This document shows, one piece after another, positions 19,401 through 28,382 of a stretch of 64,000 bases of DNA. A program made the position numbers and the translations under genes. Source of the stretch: Dehalobacterium sp040766325 (GTDB taxonomy: Bacteria; Bacillota; Dehalobacteriia; Dehalobacteriales; Dehalobacteriaceae); the NCBI GenBank assembly GCA_040766325.1, contig JAXGQR010000007.1:88259-152258 (forward strand), read 5' to 3'. Below the pieces are notes generated by a model. That model was not told the DNA's origin and searched no databases. It saw only the letters and a list, made by a program, of their open reading frames with translations. Positions within the stretch are counted from its first letter, which is position 1. Each line of letters begins with the position of its first letter.

Positions 19401-20456
19401 CTAATAACGTCCAAACTCCCGGGCGGCTTTCATCATTTGAAAAACATTTATGGGCGGGGAATAGGACGGTACATCACAGCCGGACATGAGGACATATCCG
19501 CCGGGAAGATCCTTGCCTTCCTCGATGGACTTACGGCATACCTCCAAGGACTGCTCAGGAGTACCTTTCATAATAACAACAGGATCAAAATTACCGGCAA
19601 TAATTTGACCGGGCAGCATTTCCGCCGCTGTCTTCATAGAAACTTCAGGTCCAAAACTGAAGATGGATCTCTTAGGATAGGGTACCTGGGCCCAAAATGG
19701 CAGATTCTTAGTTTGTTCACTGCAAATATGAGTAAAGAAACTTGGTACACCCATTTCTACCATCTTGCCAACCTGTTCTTTTAAATCAGGCAGGACAAAT
19801 TCTTCAAAATGTTTAGGTGAAATCAGTTTATTACTTTCTGTAGCTGTGCCTACAAAAACCGATAATCTCTCCGGACCAAACTCTTTTACCCAATGTTCCG
19901 CTACCTTTAGATTAAATTCCACACATTTCTTGATTACTCGGCGCACCAATTCCGGACTTTCTATCATCCATATCAGCATTCTCTCAACACCGATAATGTT
20001 GCCGGCCATGACAAAGGGAGAACTGCCTGGGAAAGTTATAGGCATGCCGTGTTTCTCCTGCAATCTAGCAAACTCTAAAGCAATTGGTATAGAACCGGCT
20101 TTCAGAATGTCGTTGGGAACCTCAAGTTTTACGGCATCTTCTTCTGATTGTACCGGATACCTGGTAACGGTAGGTGCTTCCCCTTCCTTTCGGGGAAACT
20201 TCACATCTCCGCCAAACTCCCAGCCTCCATACATGGCATAACCATAGGTATTACCCCCGTCATAACCGTACATCTCCCGTGCGCGGGTTTGAGCATTAAA
20301 ACCGGCTTCTGCATTTTCAAAGAGTTCTGCAATAGATATCCCATTAATCACAGCAATATGGCCGAACATAAAAGGTATCACAGGCACACGATCCAACTTT
20401 TCTCCTTTAAATAAGGCAGCCATTCTCTCTTGAGATGTCATCTGATCTTTAAACAT
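19401..20456 (-). CDS. UroD/MtaA-like methyltransferase homologue, copy 1
   Basis: The 351-residue paralogue has the same layout as the 18248 gene: MAALFKGEKLDRVPVIPFMFG at the start, then THICSE (His243, Cys245) and Cys327 in MSGCDVPSYSPP, which would bind zinc. Ile and Gly blocks fit a TIM barrel. True UroD proteins in haem synthesis lack this late cysteine, so a catabolic methyl-transfer role is likelier. A GGGGG ribosome site precedes ATG 20456. It lies 82 bases after the ferredoxin gene stop and probably shares its transcript. Confidence 0.87.
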   Translation of the reverse strand: MFKDQMTSQERMAALFKGEKLDRVPVIPFMFGHIAVINGISIAELFENAEAGFNAQTRAREMYGYDGGNTYGYAMYGGWEFGGDVKFPRKEGEAPTVTRYPVQSEEDAVKLEVPNDILKAGSIPIALEFARLQEKHGMPITFPGSSPFVMAGNIIGVERMLIWMIESPELVRRVIKKCVEFNLKVAEHWVKEFGPERLSVFVGTATESNKLISPKHFEEFVLPDLKEQVGKMVEMGVPSFFTHICSEQTKNLPFWAQVPYPKRSIFSFGPEVSMKTAAEMLPGQIIAGNFDPVVIMKGTPEQSLEVCRKSIEEGKDLPGGYVLMSGCDVPSYSPPINVFQMMKAAREFGRY

Positions 20457-20538
20457 AACTTCCCCCTTACTTTTTATTTTGCTTTTGACTGTCGCTGCAG
20501 CAAAAGATTGTCATTTGTTACATCATTGCTAAATTTAA

Positions 20539-21063
20539 TTACTTAATCATGATTCCTTTTTGCACCGCTCGGCTTAATCTTTCTGCCGCCTTTTCCTCTA
20601 CCTGTCCGGATAACTCATTTACCGGACCAAATTTCAAGGCTTTCGTGGGGCAAATATGTACGCAAGCCGGCTCCAAACCATGCTTTACCCGCTCAGCGCA
20701 CATATCACATTTTTCCATTTTGCCATTTTTGCCAAATCTCGGCACTCCAAAGGGACAGGCCATGGAACAGCTATGACAGCCAATACAAAGCTCCTGCCGC
20801 ATTAGTACCATGCCTGTTTCCCCATCCTGACAAATCGCACCGGTAGGACAAGCGATAAGGCAGGGGGCATCTTGGCAGTGCATACAGGCCATAGAAATAA
20901 AGATAACCTGTTCTTCTGGATAATTATTTTCTTCAACCTTAAAAACCCTCCTCCAGGCATCGTGCTCATATTCTATTTCCAGGTCATTTTGATCCATGCA
21001 TGCCACGGTACAAGCCTGACATCCTGAGCAGCGTTTTAGATCCAGGTAAAAGGCATATTCCAT
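20539..21063 (-). CDS. DmsB-like ferredoxin with four [4Fe-4S] clusters
   Basis: The protein of about 174 residues has four Cys groups: CSGCQACTVAC, CMHCQDAPCLIAC, CIGCHSCSMAC and CDMCAERVKHGLEPAC...C. This is the pattern of the electron-transfer subunit of molybdopterin oxidoreductases. It would pass electrons to or from the catalytic subunit encoded 50 bases upstream. ATG 21063 follows AAAGGAGG by 9 bases and is preferred to the GTG at 21072. There is no signal peptide and no membrane anchor subunit in the cluster, so the complex is probably cytoplasmic. Confidence 0.93.
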   Translation of the reverse strand: MEYAFYLDLKRCSGCQACTVACMDQNDLEIEYEHDAWRRVFKVEENNYPEEQVIFISMACMHCQDAPCLIACPTGAICQDGETGMVLMRQELCIGCHSCSMACPFGVPRFGKNGKMEKCDMCAERVKHGLEPACVHICPTKALKFGPVNELSGQVEEKAAERLSRAVQKGIMIK

Positions 21064-21113
21064 TATTTTCACCCTCCTTTAATAAATTTCATTTAAACGG
21101 TAATACCGGCAGA

Positions 21114-23264
21114 TTATTCGGATTCTACTTTCTCTATCTTGCAAAGGAATGATTTATAGCCGGGAAAACCGGAAAGGGGATCTAAGTAATCAGCTTCCAT
21201 TAAAGTGTTCACATCCGCTTCCGCATAAGCATGGTACATGTGCACAACACCCGGCAATACGATATTAGTCAGATTAGCTTTAACGCTAATCGCTCCTTTG
21301 GGTGTGGCAATCTTTATTTGATCACCCTGGCTAATCCCCAGCTTCTTTCCATCCAGAGGATTAATATCCGCGGCCGGTTCCGGTCTTAAGCTCTTGGTCC
21401 AGGGCAGGCGGAAGGTTCTGGTATGGACAAACATAGGCAGACGGGATCCGGTATTTAAAATAAAGGGATATTCTAGGGCTAACTCCGGTGTGGCTTCCTG
21501 ACTGTATTTAGGCGGATGGTAGACAGGCAAAGCTTCAAAGCCAAAGGCACCGTCATATTCTTCTAATATTTTAGATTTAAATTCCATTTTCCCGGAGGGA
21601 GTGGGGAATCCCTTTTGCTTGTATTTCTTTTCCGGCACGTTAATGGGGTTAGGTACCGGCATTCCGGCGGGATATTTCTTTAACTCCTCAACGGTAATCC
21701 CACTGGGCTCCAGGATAAAGTCGAGACTGGCTTCATGCCCGGCAGCCAGCAAGGGGTCATCTAAGCCTAAGCGGGCAGCCAGATCATAAATAATATCCGC
21801 ATCAGACCGGGATTCGTATAATGGTTCAATGGCCGGCTGAGTATAAATAATGTACCTTTGGGGGTAGCAGCGCATTTCACTTCGTTCCACGGAACTGCAT
21901 GCGGGAAGCACAATATCCGCATATTTGCTGCTGCCGGTCATAAATAAATCCACGTTGACAATGAAGTCCAGTTTCTCCATGCTTTCCACCATAAATTGCG
22001 GGTCGGGCCACATGCGGTAATTAATGCCGAAACACAACATGGCTTTAATGGGATATGGCTTTCCCGATCGGATTTGAAATGGCAGCTGCATACCCTGACC
22101 CTCATCAACTAAACGGGACCAAACCGGGAATTTATCGTCTCCTACTCTTGGGGCCATCTCATCCCACTTTTTGGGATGACAGAATTCCTCAAACTTGGTG
22201 GGAACTCCGGCGGAGATATACAAATAACTGGGTGGATCGGCAAAGTTGCCCCCACGAACATCAAAGTTGCCGGTGAGGCCAACGAGGGCGAAAACAGCAC
22301 GGTAATTTTGCACTCCATTGGTATGATGCACCACCGGTGAGGCACTGGGCATAACGGCAGCCGGTTTAGTCGTGGCATAAAGGCGCGCCGCCGCCCGGAT
22401 TTTTTCCGCCGGTACCCCTGTCAACTCTTCCCCTTTTTCCGGTGTGAAGTCTTTCACATATTCCCGATATTCTTCAAAGCCATAGGAGTAGTTATTAACA
22501 AATTCTTGATCGTAAAGACCTTCCTTAATAATGACATGAGCCATTGCCAAGGCCAGGGCTCCATCGGTACCCGGCCGGAGCTGGAGATGAATATCAGACT
22601 GGGCCGCCATGGGGGAATAGCGGGGATCCACAGTGATGATTTTGAGACCCTTTTCTTTTGCCGCGAGTAAACCCCTGGCATTATTGGTATTGGTATAAAA
22701 AGGATTGGAGCTCCACACCAAAAGACATTTAGCATTTTTTACATCGGGGCCACCGCCCATACCAAAATTAAGTTTTTGGGCCATAAACATAGCTTGAGCG
22801 CATGTGCTTGATTCCGTAATATAATTGGGAGATCCAAAGGCATGGGCCAATCTATGGAGAAAAGCTCTCATCCATTTGGTATATCCGGCATAAAAAACGA
22901 CGGACTCCGGGCCAAAATCCTCCTTATACTGGTTTAATCTTTCGGCAATGGTATCGAGGGCCTCGCCCCAGGAAATCGTCTCGAATTTTCCGGATCCTCT
23001 GGGCCCCACTCTTTTCAAGGGTGTTTTTAAACGATCCTGATGGTAAACATATTGCCTGGTTGCTGCACCTTTTGAACAAAGGGTCCCTTCATTTTGGGGA
23101 TTTTCCTTGGTCCCCTCTACCTTGATAATCTTTCCGTCCTTCACATAGAGATTCAAACCACATTGAGTCAGGGGATCGCAAATCGTGCAAATGGATTTTT
23201 TGATTTCTATGCCCGTTTCACTGCCGGGAATCTTTCCCTTCAACAATTGGTCAATATTATTCAT
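21114..23264 (-). CDS. molybdopterin oxidoreductase catalytic subunit, DMSO reductase family
   Basis: Starting at ATG 23264 after AAAGGAGGG, the protein has 716 residues. An N-terminal cluster site (Cys26, Cys29, Cys35, Cys63) binds [4Fe-4S]. The likely metal ligand is Cys155 in ESSTCAQAMF, not selenocysteine. The MGD-binding blocks include KGLKIITVDPRYSPMA and a C-terminal MPT domain (LNTGSRLPMFVHTRTFRLPW). There is no Tat signal, so it acts in the cytoplasm. The neighbours (ferredoxin, FAD oxidoreductase, two UroD-like proteins) suggest a soluble redox complex in a catabolic pathway. The substrate is unknown. Confidence 0.9.
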   Translation of the reverse strand: MNNIDQLLKGKIPGSETGIEIKKSICTICDPLTQCGLNLYVKDGKIIKVEGTKENPQNEGTLCSKGAATRQYVYHQDRLKTPLKRVGPRGSGKFETISWGEALDTIAERLNQYKEDFGPESVVFYAGYTKWMRAFLHRLAHAFGSPNYITESSTCAQAMFMAQKLNFGMGGGPDVKNAKCLLVWSSNPFYTNTNNARGLLAAKEKGLKIITVDPRYSPMAAQSDIHLQLRPGTDGALALAMAHVIIKEGLYDQEFVNNYSYGFEEYREYVKDFTPEKGEELTGVPAEKIRAAARLYATTKPAAVMPSASPVVHHTNGVQNYRAVFALVGLTGNFDVRGGNFADPPSYLYISAGVPTKFEEFCHPKKWDEMAPRVGDDKFPVWSRLVDEGQGMQLPFQIRSGKPYPIKAMLCFGINYRMWPDPQFMVESMEKLDFIVNVDLFMTGSSKYADIVLPACSSVERSEMRCYPQRYIIYTQPAIEPLYESRSDADIIYDLAARLGLDDPLLAAGHEASLDFILEPSGITVEELKKYPAGMPVPNPINVPEKKYKQKGFPTPSGKMEFKSKILEEYDGAFGFEALPVYHPPKYSQEATPELALEYPFILNTGSRLPMFVHTRTFRLPWTKSLRPEPAADINPLDGKKLGISQGDQIKIATPKGAISVKANLTNIVLPGVVHMYHAYAEADVNTLMEADYLDPLSGFPGYKSFLCKIEKVESE

Positions 23265-23281
23265 GTTTCCATCCCTCCTTT

Positions 23282-24550
23282 TCATTTTCTTAACTGAGGC
23301 ACTTGGATTTCCAACAATTTTTTCCACAAATCACCATCCTTATTTTTGGGGTTTGCCAGGGTATGCCATTGATTTAGTTCTTTTTGCATTTTCTGTTTGA
23401 GCATGCCGGCAGCAGTAAAACAATTAAGCAGGTTAACGCCCACAAGCTTGCCCTGGTCCCAGGTTAAACCGCAATAGGTGTTCTCTTGCGGATGATAGCT
23501 GTGACTGACATCAGAAGAACTCAGGGCATCCCCGATACTGACAAAGTCCATCTCTAAAAAGTGACTGATATTACCGGGCATCCCACCCGCATAAAAATCT
23601 GTTTTACCTGCCATATTCCGTCCCGCTGTGCGTCCTTGATAACAGGCATTGGCCCATAAACCGATAATTTCCTTTTTACCATTTAATAAATTTAAACCTT
23701 GAGCCACATCACCTGCAGCATAAAGATTGGGCTGATTAGTCTGCATACGTTGATTCACTAGTATTCCTCTATCAATCTCCACTTGATCCGGATCTAGGAA
23801 TTGTGTGTTAGTCTTGGTTCCGATACAGATAACTGCCAAATCCGCTTCCTCAGGACCTTCTTGATCGGAGAAATAGGCATTTATCCCTTTGGAGATTTCT
23901 TCTATTTCTGTAATACACGCTCCTAAACGTAGTTTTACATGTCGCTCTTTTAAAGAATCTTCAATTAAATGAGCACAGTATTCATTGGCCGCCAAGGGAA
24001 AAACATGATTAGCCCGATCGGCCAAACAAACTTTGACATTTGCTTTCAGGAAAAGCTCAACTAGTTTTATGCCCACCATAGATGCTCCAATAACGATTGC
24101 CTTTTTAGGATGATTATTTAATGCTTGTTTTAAGCTCTGTGCATCTTCCATAGAGCGCAAGGTAAAAACTCGCCGACTGTTAATTCCGGGGATCTGAGGC
24201 AGAACCGGGGATGCTCCCGTAGCAATTAAACATTGATCGTAGCAGAATTTCTCCCCTTGAGCGGTCTCAAGAGTTTGCTCAAGTGCGTCTAGTTTTACCA
24301 CCTGTGAACCCAAGTGCAATTGAACATCGTTTCTATGATAGAAGTTAAAATCAGAACCAAAAGGATGACAATTTTCTATCGGTATCTGACCTGCCACAAA
24401 GTAGGATGTGAGCATAGGATTATAGGCAGGAGAAGTATTGTCCGAAAATAGATGAATCTCTGCATTACTGTTGTTTTCTCTCAAATCTTTAATCGCATAG
24501 ATCGCGGCTCCTCCGTTTCCAATAATTGCAATGATATTAGACTTCGCCAT
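23282..24550 (-). CDS. FAD/NAD-dependent oxidoreductase (nitrite/rubredoxin reductase type)
   Basis: The 422-residue flavoprotein has an N-terminal FAD site (IIAIIGNGGAAIYAIKDL), an NAD site near residue 150 (KAIVIGASMVGIKLVELF), and the second FAD motif NLYAAGDVAQG near 275. It should move electrons between NAD(P)H and the ferredoxin/molybdopterin subunits encoded next to it. It is the first gene of the minus-strand unit and is divergent from a TetR regulator. A broken copy of its first 95 codons lies at 17462-17751. Confidence 0.9.
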   Translation of the reverse strand: MAKSNIIAIIGNGGAAIYAIKDLRENNSNAEIHLFSDNTSPAYNPMLTSYFVAGQIPIENCHPFGSDFNFYHRNDVQLHLGSQVVKLDALEQTLETAQGEKFCYDQCLIATGASPVLPQIPGINSRRVFTLRSMEDAQSLKQALNNHPKKAIVIGASMVGIKLVELFLKANVKVCLADRANHVFPLAANEYCAHLIEDSLKERHVKLRLGACITEIEEISKGINAYFSDQEGPEEADLAVICIGTKTNTQFLDPDQVEIDRGILVNQRMQTNQPNLYAAGDVAQGLNLLNGKKEIIGLWANACYQGRTAGRNMAGKTDFYAGGMPGNISHFLEMDFVSIGDALSSSDVSHSYHPQENTYCGLTWDQGKLVGVNLLNCFTAAGMLKQKMQKELNQWHTLANPKNKDGDLWKKLLEIQVPQLRK

Positions 24551-24633
24551 TACGAATTACCACCCATCTTTGTTTACTTTGATGCAATTTTTTAACTTGA
24601 TATGCTAATACTAGATATCCGTATCCAAAATTT

Positions 24634-24667
24634 TACTCATAGGTAACTATCGAGTTACCTATGAGTA
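24634..24667. promoter_or_regulatory. leader hairpin, copy 2 (perfect 15-bp stem)
   Basis: TACTCATAGGTAACT and AGTTACCTATGAGTA pair completely around an ATCG loop. It lies between the flavoprotein start (24550) and the TetR promoter. No T run follows directly on either strand. It could be a regulator operator or a structured leader of the minus-strand mRNA. The copy at 17789 keeps the pairing despite base changes. Confidence 0.75.
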
Positions 24668-24770
24668 AATTATTCTCCATTGATACTTTTTCTCCTTCTT
24701 TAAATGTTATTTTTCTTGAATTATTTTATAACTTTAATATTCAAATATTAGATAACTTAACTTAAACTGT

Positions 24771-24847
24771 TTGACATGCTCAATTATGATTCGCTATACT
24801 TAACACAAATTCGCAATATCTAACGATAAATTCGCAGCTTGTGTTAA
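24771..24847 (+). promoter_or_regulatory. promoter and probable operator of the TetR gene
   Basis: TTGACA (24771-24776), 18 bases, then TATACT (24795-24800) is a strong sigma-A promoter. Just after it, TTAACACAA (24800-24808) and TTGTGTTAA (24839-24847) are inverted repeats. Between them the direct repeat AAATTCGCA occurs twice (24807, 24828). The placement fits autoregulation by the TetR protein. Confidence 0.75.
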
Positions 24848-24873
24848 TCATGTAAATAAAGGAGCCGAACATA

Positions 24874-25464
24874 TTGCGCCATCAATTTAGTCAACAAGCG
24901 ATAGAAAGCAGAAAACGATTATTGCAAGCATCCATCTACGAGTTTTCACATAAAGGATATGATCGGGCTAAAGTGTCTGATATCGTTGCTCGAGCCGGCT
25001 TTACCCAACGAGTTTTTTATATATACTTTAAAAGTAAAGAAGCTCTTTACAATGAGCTAATCGATACATGGAAATATCGCGCGGCTGCTATTTTGCCGGG
25101 GTCAGAAAACGTACCTCGAGAAATATTACCCCACGATTATCATCAAGTGATCCAAAAAAGATGGGAAGATATACTGATTTTTATGGCTGAAGACCCGGAT
25201 TTAACTCGTGCTGCCTACTTCCTCTCTCCTAAAAAAGAAGAAACAAGACAATTTTTCTTGGACGCAATGCGTAGAAGTATACAACAAGAACAGGCAAATG
25301 GTAATATTCGTTCTGATTTGTCTGCTGATATCTTGGCCGAATCAATTTTTTCAACACTTGAAGGATTAGCACTTCGGTACGTTTTAACCGGTCGTTTAAC
25401 ACCACGTTCTGCAGCAGCGCAATTAACGGAATTGTATATTAATGGAACTAAACCTAATGTCTGA
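24874..25464 (+). CDS. TetR/AcrR family transcriptional regulator
   Basis: The 196-residue protein has an N-terminal helix-turn-helix (YDRAKVSDIVARAGFTQRVF followed by YFKSKEALYNEL), typical of TetR repressors. The C-terminal half is a ligand-binding helical domain ending in SIFSTLEGLALRYVLTG. Translation starts at TTG 24874, 9 bases after AAAGGAG. It is divergent from the flavoprotein/molybdopterin unit and very likely controls it. The inducer is unknown. Confidence 0.92.
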   Translation: MRHQFSQQAIESRKRLLQASIYEFSHKGYDRAKVSDIVARAGFTQRVFYIYFKSKEALYNELIDTWKYRAAAILPGSENVPREILPHDYHQVIQKRWEDILIFMAEDPDLTRAAYFLSPKKEETRQFFLDAMRRSIQQEQANGNIRSDLSADILAESIFSTLEGLALRYVLTGRLTPRSAAAQLTELYINGTKPNV

Positions 25465-25617
25465 TTTCTGATGCCAATAGTCCTTGCATGGATAGGGATT
25501 TTACAAAGCTAACCGTCCCTCTATTTCACTTTGTGTAGAATAATTGAAGTGGTCCGAGGAAAACTAAATAGGAAATTTAAATTTAACTTTATTCTTATAT
25601 TTAACGGAGGTGATCTT

Positions 25618-25839
25618 TTGGAAGCAGGAGTAAGAAATAATCTATTCGGGGAAATTGAAAACATTAAAACAGACGAGATCATGGCTCAGGTTACCATGTG
25701 AGTAGGTGGCTGAACTGGTGATGCACCCAGACTCACGTCCGTGATGACGCGAGACAGCTTAGAGGATGCCGGTTTTTCTGAAGGTGAGAAGGTCAATGCC
25801 CTGGTAAAAGCGATAAATGTTGTCTTTGTTAAGCAATAA
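25618..25839 (+). CDS. TOBE/molbindin-like protein with two in-frame UGAs, probable selenoprotein
   Basis: TTG 25618 follows a perfect GGAGGTGAT site. The frame has 73 codons and ends at TAA 25837-25839. It is interrupted only by UGA at 25699-25701 (residue 28) and 25711-25713 (residue 32). The protein starts EAGVRNNLFGEIENIKTDEI and ends SEGEKVNALVKAINVVFVKQ, clear blocks of the single-domain molybdate-binding Mop/TOBE family (about 70 residues). The UGAs give U-V-G-G-U at the loop after the second strand. Conservation after the UGAs argues against a pseudogene. A short stem with a GU-containing loop lies 25733-25744. It lies on the same strand after the TetR gene and near a molybdopterin enzyme, so a role in Mo or W handling, or a redox role, is plausible. 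Confidence 0.8.
25717..25744 (+). promoter_or_regulatory. SECIS-like hairpins in the TOBE gene
   Basis: GGTG-ATG-CACC (25717-25727) lies 15 bases after the first UGA. TCAC-GTCC-GTGA (25733-25744) lies about 20 bases after the second and has GU in its loop. Both are at distances used by bacterial SECIS elements. The stems are short, so this is suggestive only. Confidence 0.45.
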
Positions 25840-25857
25840 AGCATCAAAAAATAAACG

Positions 25858-25887
25858 CCGACAGTAAAATTTACTTGTCGGTTTTTA
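25858..25887. terminator. bidirectional terminator between the TOBE gene and ligD
   Basis: CCGACAGTAAA pairs with TTTACTTGTCGG, with one bulge. TTTTT follows on the plus strand and a T-rich run on the minus strand, so it can end both convergent units. Confidence 0.85.
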
Positions 25888-25912
25888 TTATATCACCTGA
25901 GTGATCATATCA

Positions 25913-28378
25913 TTAACTTCGCCTTAGAATCTCATTGTTTTTTAACGACTGATGATTATGAAAAAAGTCTTTCCAGGGGTCGTCATTTGTATTTATTCTA
26001 GCCAGAGACTCTTCGATATCGATACCATCCGGGGTAACTTCATCAAGTTCCTCCCAGAAAATAGGCATGGATACCTTGGCTCCTAATCTGGCGCGCAAAG
26101 AATAGGGGGCAATACTTGTTGCACCTCTACCGTTACGTATCCAGTCGATAAATATTTTGTCTATGCGCTTCGCTTTCCTCATATTGCCGGTATAACGCTC
26201 CGGCCATTTTTGCTCCATCACCTGGGCCACACCTTTGGCAAAATCATAAAATACCTCCCAGGAGACGGAGGGTTTTAACGGAACCAGCACATGATAGCCT
26301 TTGTTGCCGCTGGTTTTAAGATAAGAATTCAAGGATAGCTCCGTCAAAATTTCTTTTAGGTCTGCCACGCCCTGACGCACCCGGCCCAAATCCATGCCTT
26401 GATCCGGGTCCAGATCGAAGACCATGATATCGGGCTTTTCCAATTCGCCCACACGGCTCCCCCAAGTATGAAACTCCACGGTGCCCATCTGGGCTTCCGA
26501 GATCAGCCCCGATTTGTTTTCAAGATAGAAATAATCTTCTACTTCTCCACTACCGGTGGTAATCGGTATCGTGACGATGCCTTTAATATCCGGTCCGGGA
26601 TGTTTTTTGTAGAAGCAGGTCTCCCCGACCCCTTTAGGACAACGCACAATGCTTAGGATCCGGTGCCTGACATAGGGCAACATCCGCTTTGCTGCCTTTT
26701 CGTAATAACGGACTACCTCTCCTTTTGTGATTTTAGGCTTGTCAAATATCACCTTGTTCGGGTTGGTAATTTTGATTCCTGCGATGACAAGGCGATGATC
26801 CTTTGTCTCCATTACTGTCTCCGTCGTTGTCTCCATTGATCGCTCCAATTCTCTCACATCGGCTACTCTTTTGATCTCTCGGGGATTCTTATCGCGGCTT
26901 AAGCCTTTAAAGCTGGCATGCCTTAAAAGCTGATCTTCCGTCCACTCGGTAAATTTAACTTCTGCGACCAGTTCAGGTTCCAACCAGGTTATTCTTTCCT
27001 GCGCCCGGATCTTCGGTGCCTTTTTAAAGGGCGGCTCTTCCCTTGCTAAGCTTTTAAATTTCTCTGCCAGCATCTCCCCTGTGCGCACACTAAAGCCTGT
27101 ACCGACACGACCGCAGTAGATGAGATTCTCTCCCTCATAAAAACCTAAGAGCAGGGCGCTGACCCCGCCGGGTTTTTTATCTGTAAGAGTATAGCCCCCA
27201 ATGACAAATTCCTGTCTTTGATCACATTTTAGTTTGATCCAATCACCGTTTCTGGTTCCGCTATACACAGAAGTTGTTTTTTTGCCGATAATTCCTTCCA
27301 TATCCGACGCACAGGCGGCACGAAAACTCTCCTTGCCCTTGCCAATGACATGCCGGCTATAATAAAGGTTTGGGGGCGCATCCTGCATTAATCCTTCCAG
27401 GATTTCTTTGCGCTTGATGAGCGGGCGTCCCCGAAGATCCTCACCATCCAGAGCCAGAAGATCAAAAACGATATAGATGAGGTTTTGGTGCCGCGGGTTT
27501 TTGAGATAGTTTTGCAACCCTTGAAAATCTGTCTTGCCCGCCGGATCAGTGGCTGTCATTTCCCCATCCAGAACCATGGCCCTGCCATTAGCGAAATTAA
27601 TCAGGGACGCGGCCACAGGGGAAAACCGCCCGGTATACTCATGGCCATTTCTAGTGATCAGCCGGACGCTGTTTCCTTCCACAAAAGCGATGATCCGATA
27701 ACCGTCATATTTCATCTCATAGAGCCAATCCGTACCGTCAGGAACCTTAGTTACTAATTTTGCCAGCTGCACATCAGCTCTTTGAAAAGGGTTCCGCGTA
27801 ATTTTTTCATCAGCACCGGTTGCAATTTCCGCCATGGTACGTCCACTGCGGATGCTGGTGGTGAATTGGTCTATCCCGACCTCATTTTGGGCATATTCAT
27901 CCTTTTCTTTCAATAAGAGCCAGTTATCCTTCGTCTCCCCACCTTTTGGTTTCAAGCGAATCAAAGCCCACTTACCCCGCAGCCTTCCTCCCCGGAGAAC
28001 AAACTTCAAGACCCCCTCCCTTAAGCCTTCTTCCACATTGCCCTGAGGTTCCCAAAAACCCTCATCCCAGAGCATCACCACACCGCCACCATATTCTCCC
28101 TTGGGAATCATTCCTTCAAAATTCCGATACTCCAGAGGATGATCCTCGACCTGAACCGCAAGCCTCTTGTCCGAAGTACGGTAAGAAGGACCCTTCGGTA
28201 CTGCCCAGCTTAAGAGCACACCCTGCCATTCCAGGCGCAAATCATAATGATCGTTACGGGCGATATGGTGTTGGATGACAAATCTCAGCTCCTCCTGGGA
28301 ATTAACTGTTGTCCCTACCGGTTCTAAGGTTTTATTAAAATTTCTTTTTTGATGATACGCACTAAGCCGCTCGGTCAT
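25913..28378 (-). CDS. ligD: NHEJ DNA ligase LigD (PE-LIG-POL)
   Basis: The 821-residue protein has three domains in the Pseudomonas order. The 3'-phosphoesterase (about 30-165) has QHHIARNDHYDLRLEW. The ATP-dependent ligase (about 200-510) has the nucleotidyl lysine Lys223 in YEMKYDGYR. The primase-polymerase (about 540-800) has metal-binding acids in MVFDLDPDQG. It repairs double-strand breaks by end joining together with Ku, encoded 4 bases upstream. All core motifs are present, so it should be active. Confidence 0.96.
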   Translation of the reverse strand: MTERLSAYHQKRNFNKTLEPVGTTVNSQEELRFVIQHHIARNDHYDLRLEWQGVLLSWAVPKGPSYRTSDKRLAVQVEDHPLEYRNFEGMIPKGEYGGGVVMLWDEGFWEPQGNVEEGLREGVLKFVLRGGRLRGKWALIRLKPKGGETKDNWLLLKEKDEYAQNEVGIDQFTTSIRSGRTMAEIATGADEKITRNPFQRADVQLAKLVTKVPDGTDWLYEMKYDGYRIIAFVEGNSVRLITRNGHEYTGRFSPVAASLINFANGRAMVLDGEMTATDPAGKTDFQGLQNYLKNPRHQNLIYIVFDLLALDGEDLRGRPLIKRKEILEGLMQDAPPNLYYSRHVIGKGKESFRAACASDMEGIIGKKTTSVYSGTRNGDWIKLKCDQRQEFVIGGYTLTDKKPGGVSALLLGFYEGENLIYCGRVGTGFSVRTGEMLAEKFKSLAREEPPFKKAPKIRAQERITWLEPELVAEVKFTEWTEDQLLRHASFKGLSRDKNPREIKRVADVRELERSMETTTETVMETKDHRLVIAGIKITNPNKVIFDKPKITKGEVVRYYEKAAKRMLPYVRHRILSIVRCPKGVGETCFYKKHPGPDIKGIVTIPITTGSGEVEDYFYLENKSGLISEAQMGTVEFHTWGSRVGELEKPDIMVFDLDPDQGMDLGRVRQGVADLKEILTELSLNSYLKTSGNKGYHVLVPLKPSVSWEVFYDFAKGVAQVMEQKWPERYTGNMRKAKRIDKIFIDWIRNGRGATSIAPYSLRARLGAKVSMPIFWEELDEVTPDGIDIEESLARINTNDDPWKDFFHNHQSLKNNEILRRS

Positions 28379-28382
28379 AGAA

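Noticed and set aside
22802..22804. Possible selenocysteine in the molybdopterin oxidoreductase
   Set aside because: The metal-ligand position in ESSTCAQ is an ordinary cysteine codon and the frame has no UGA.
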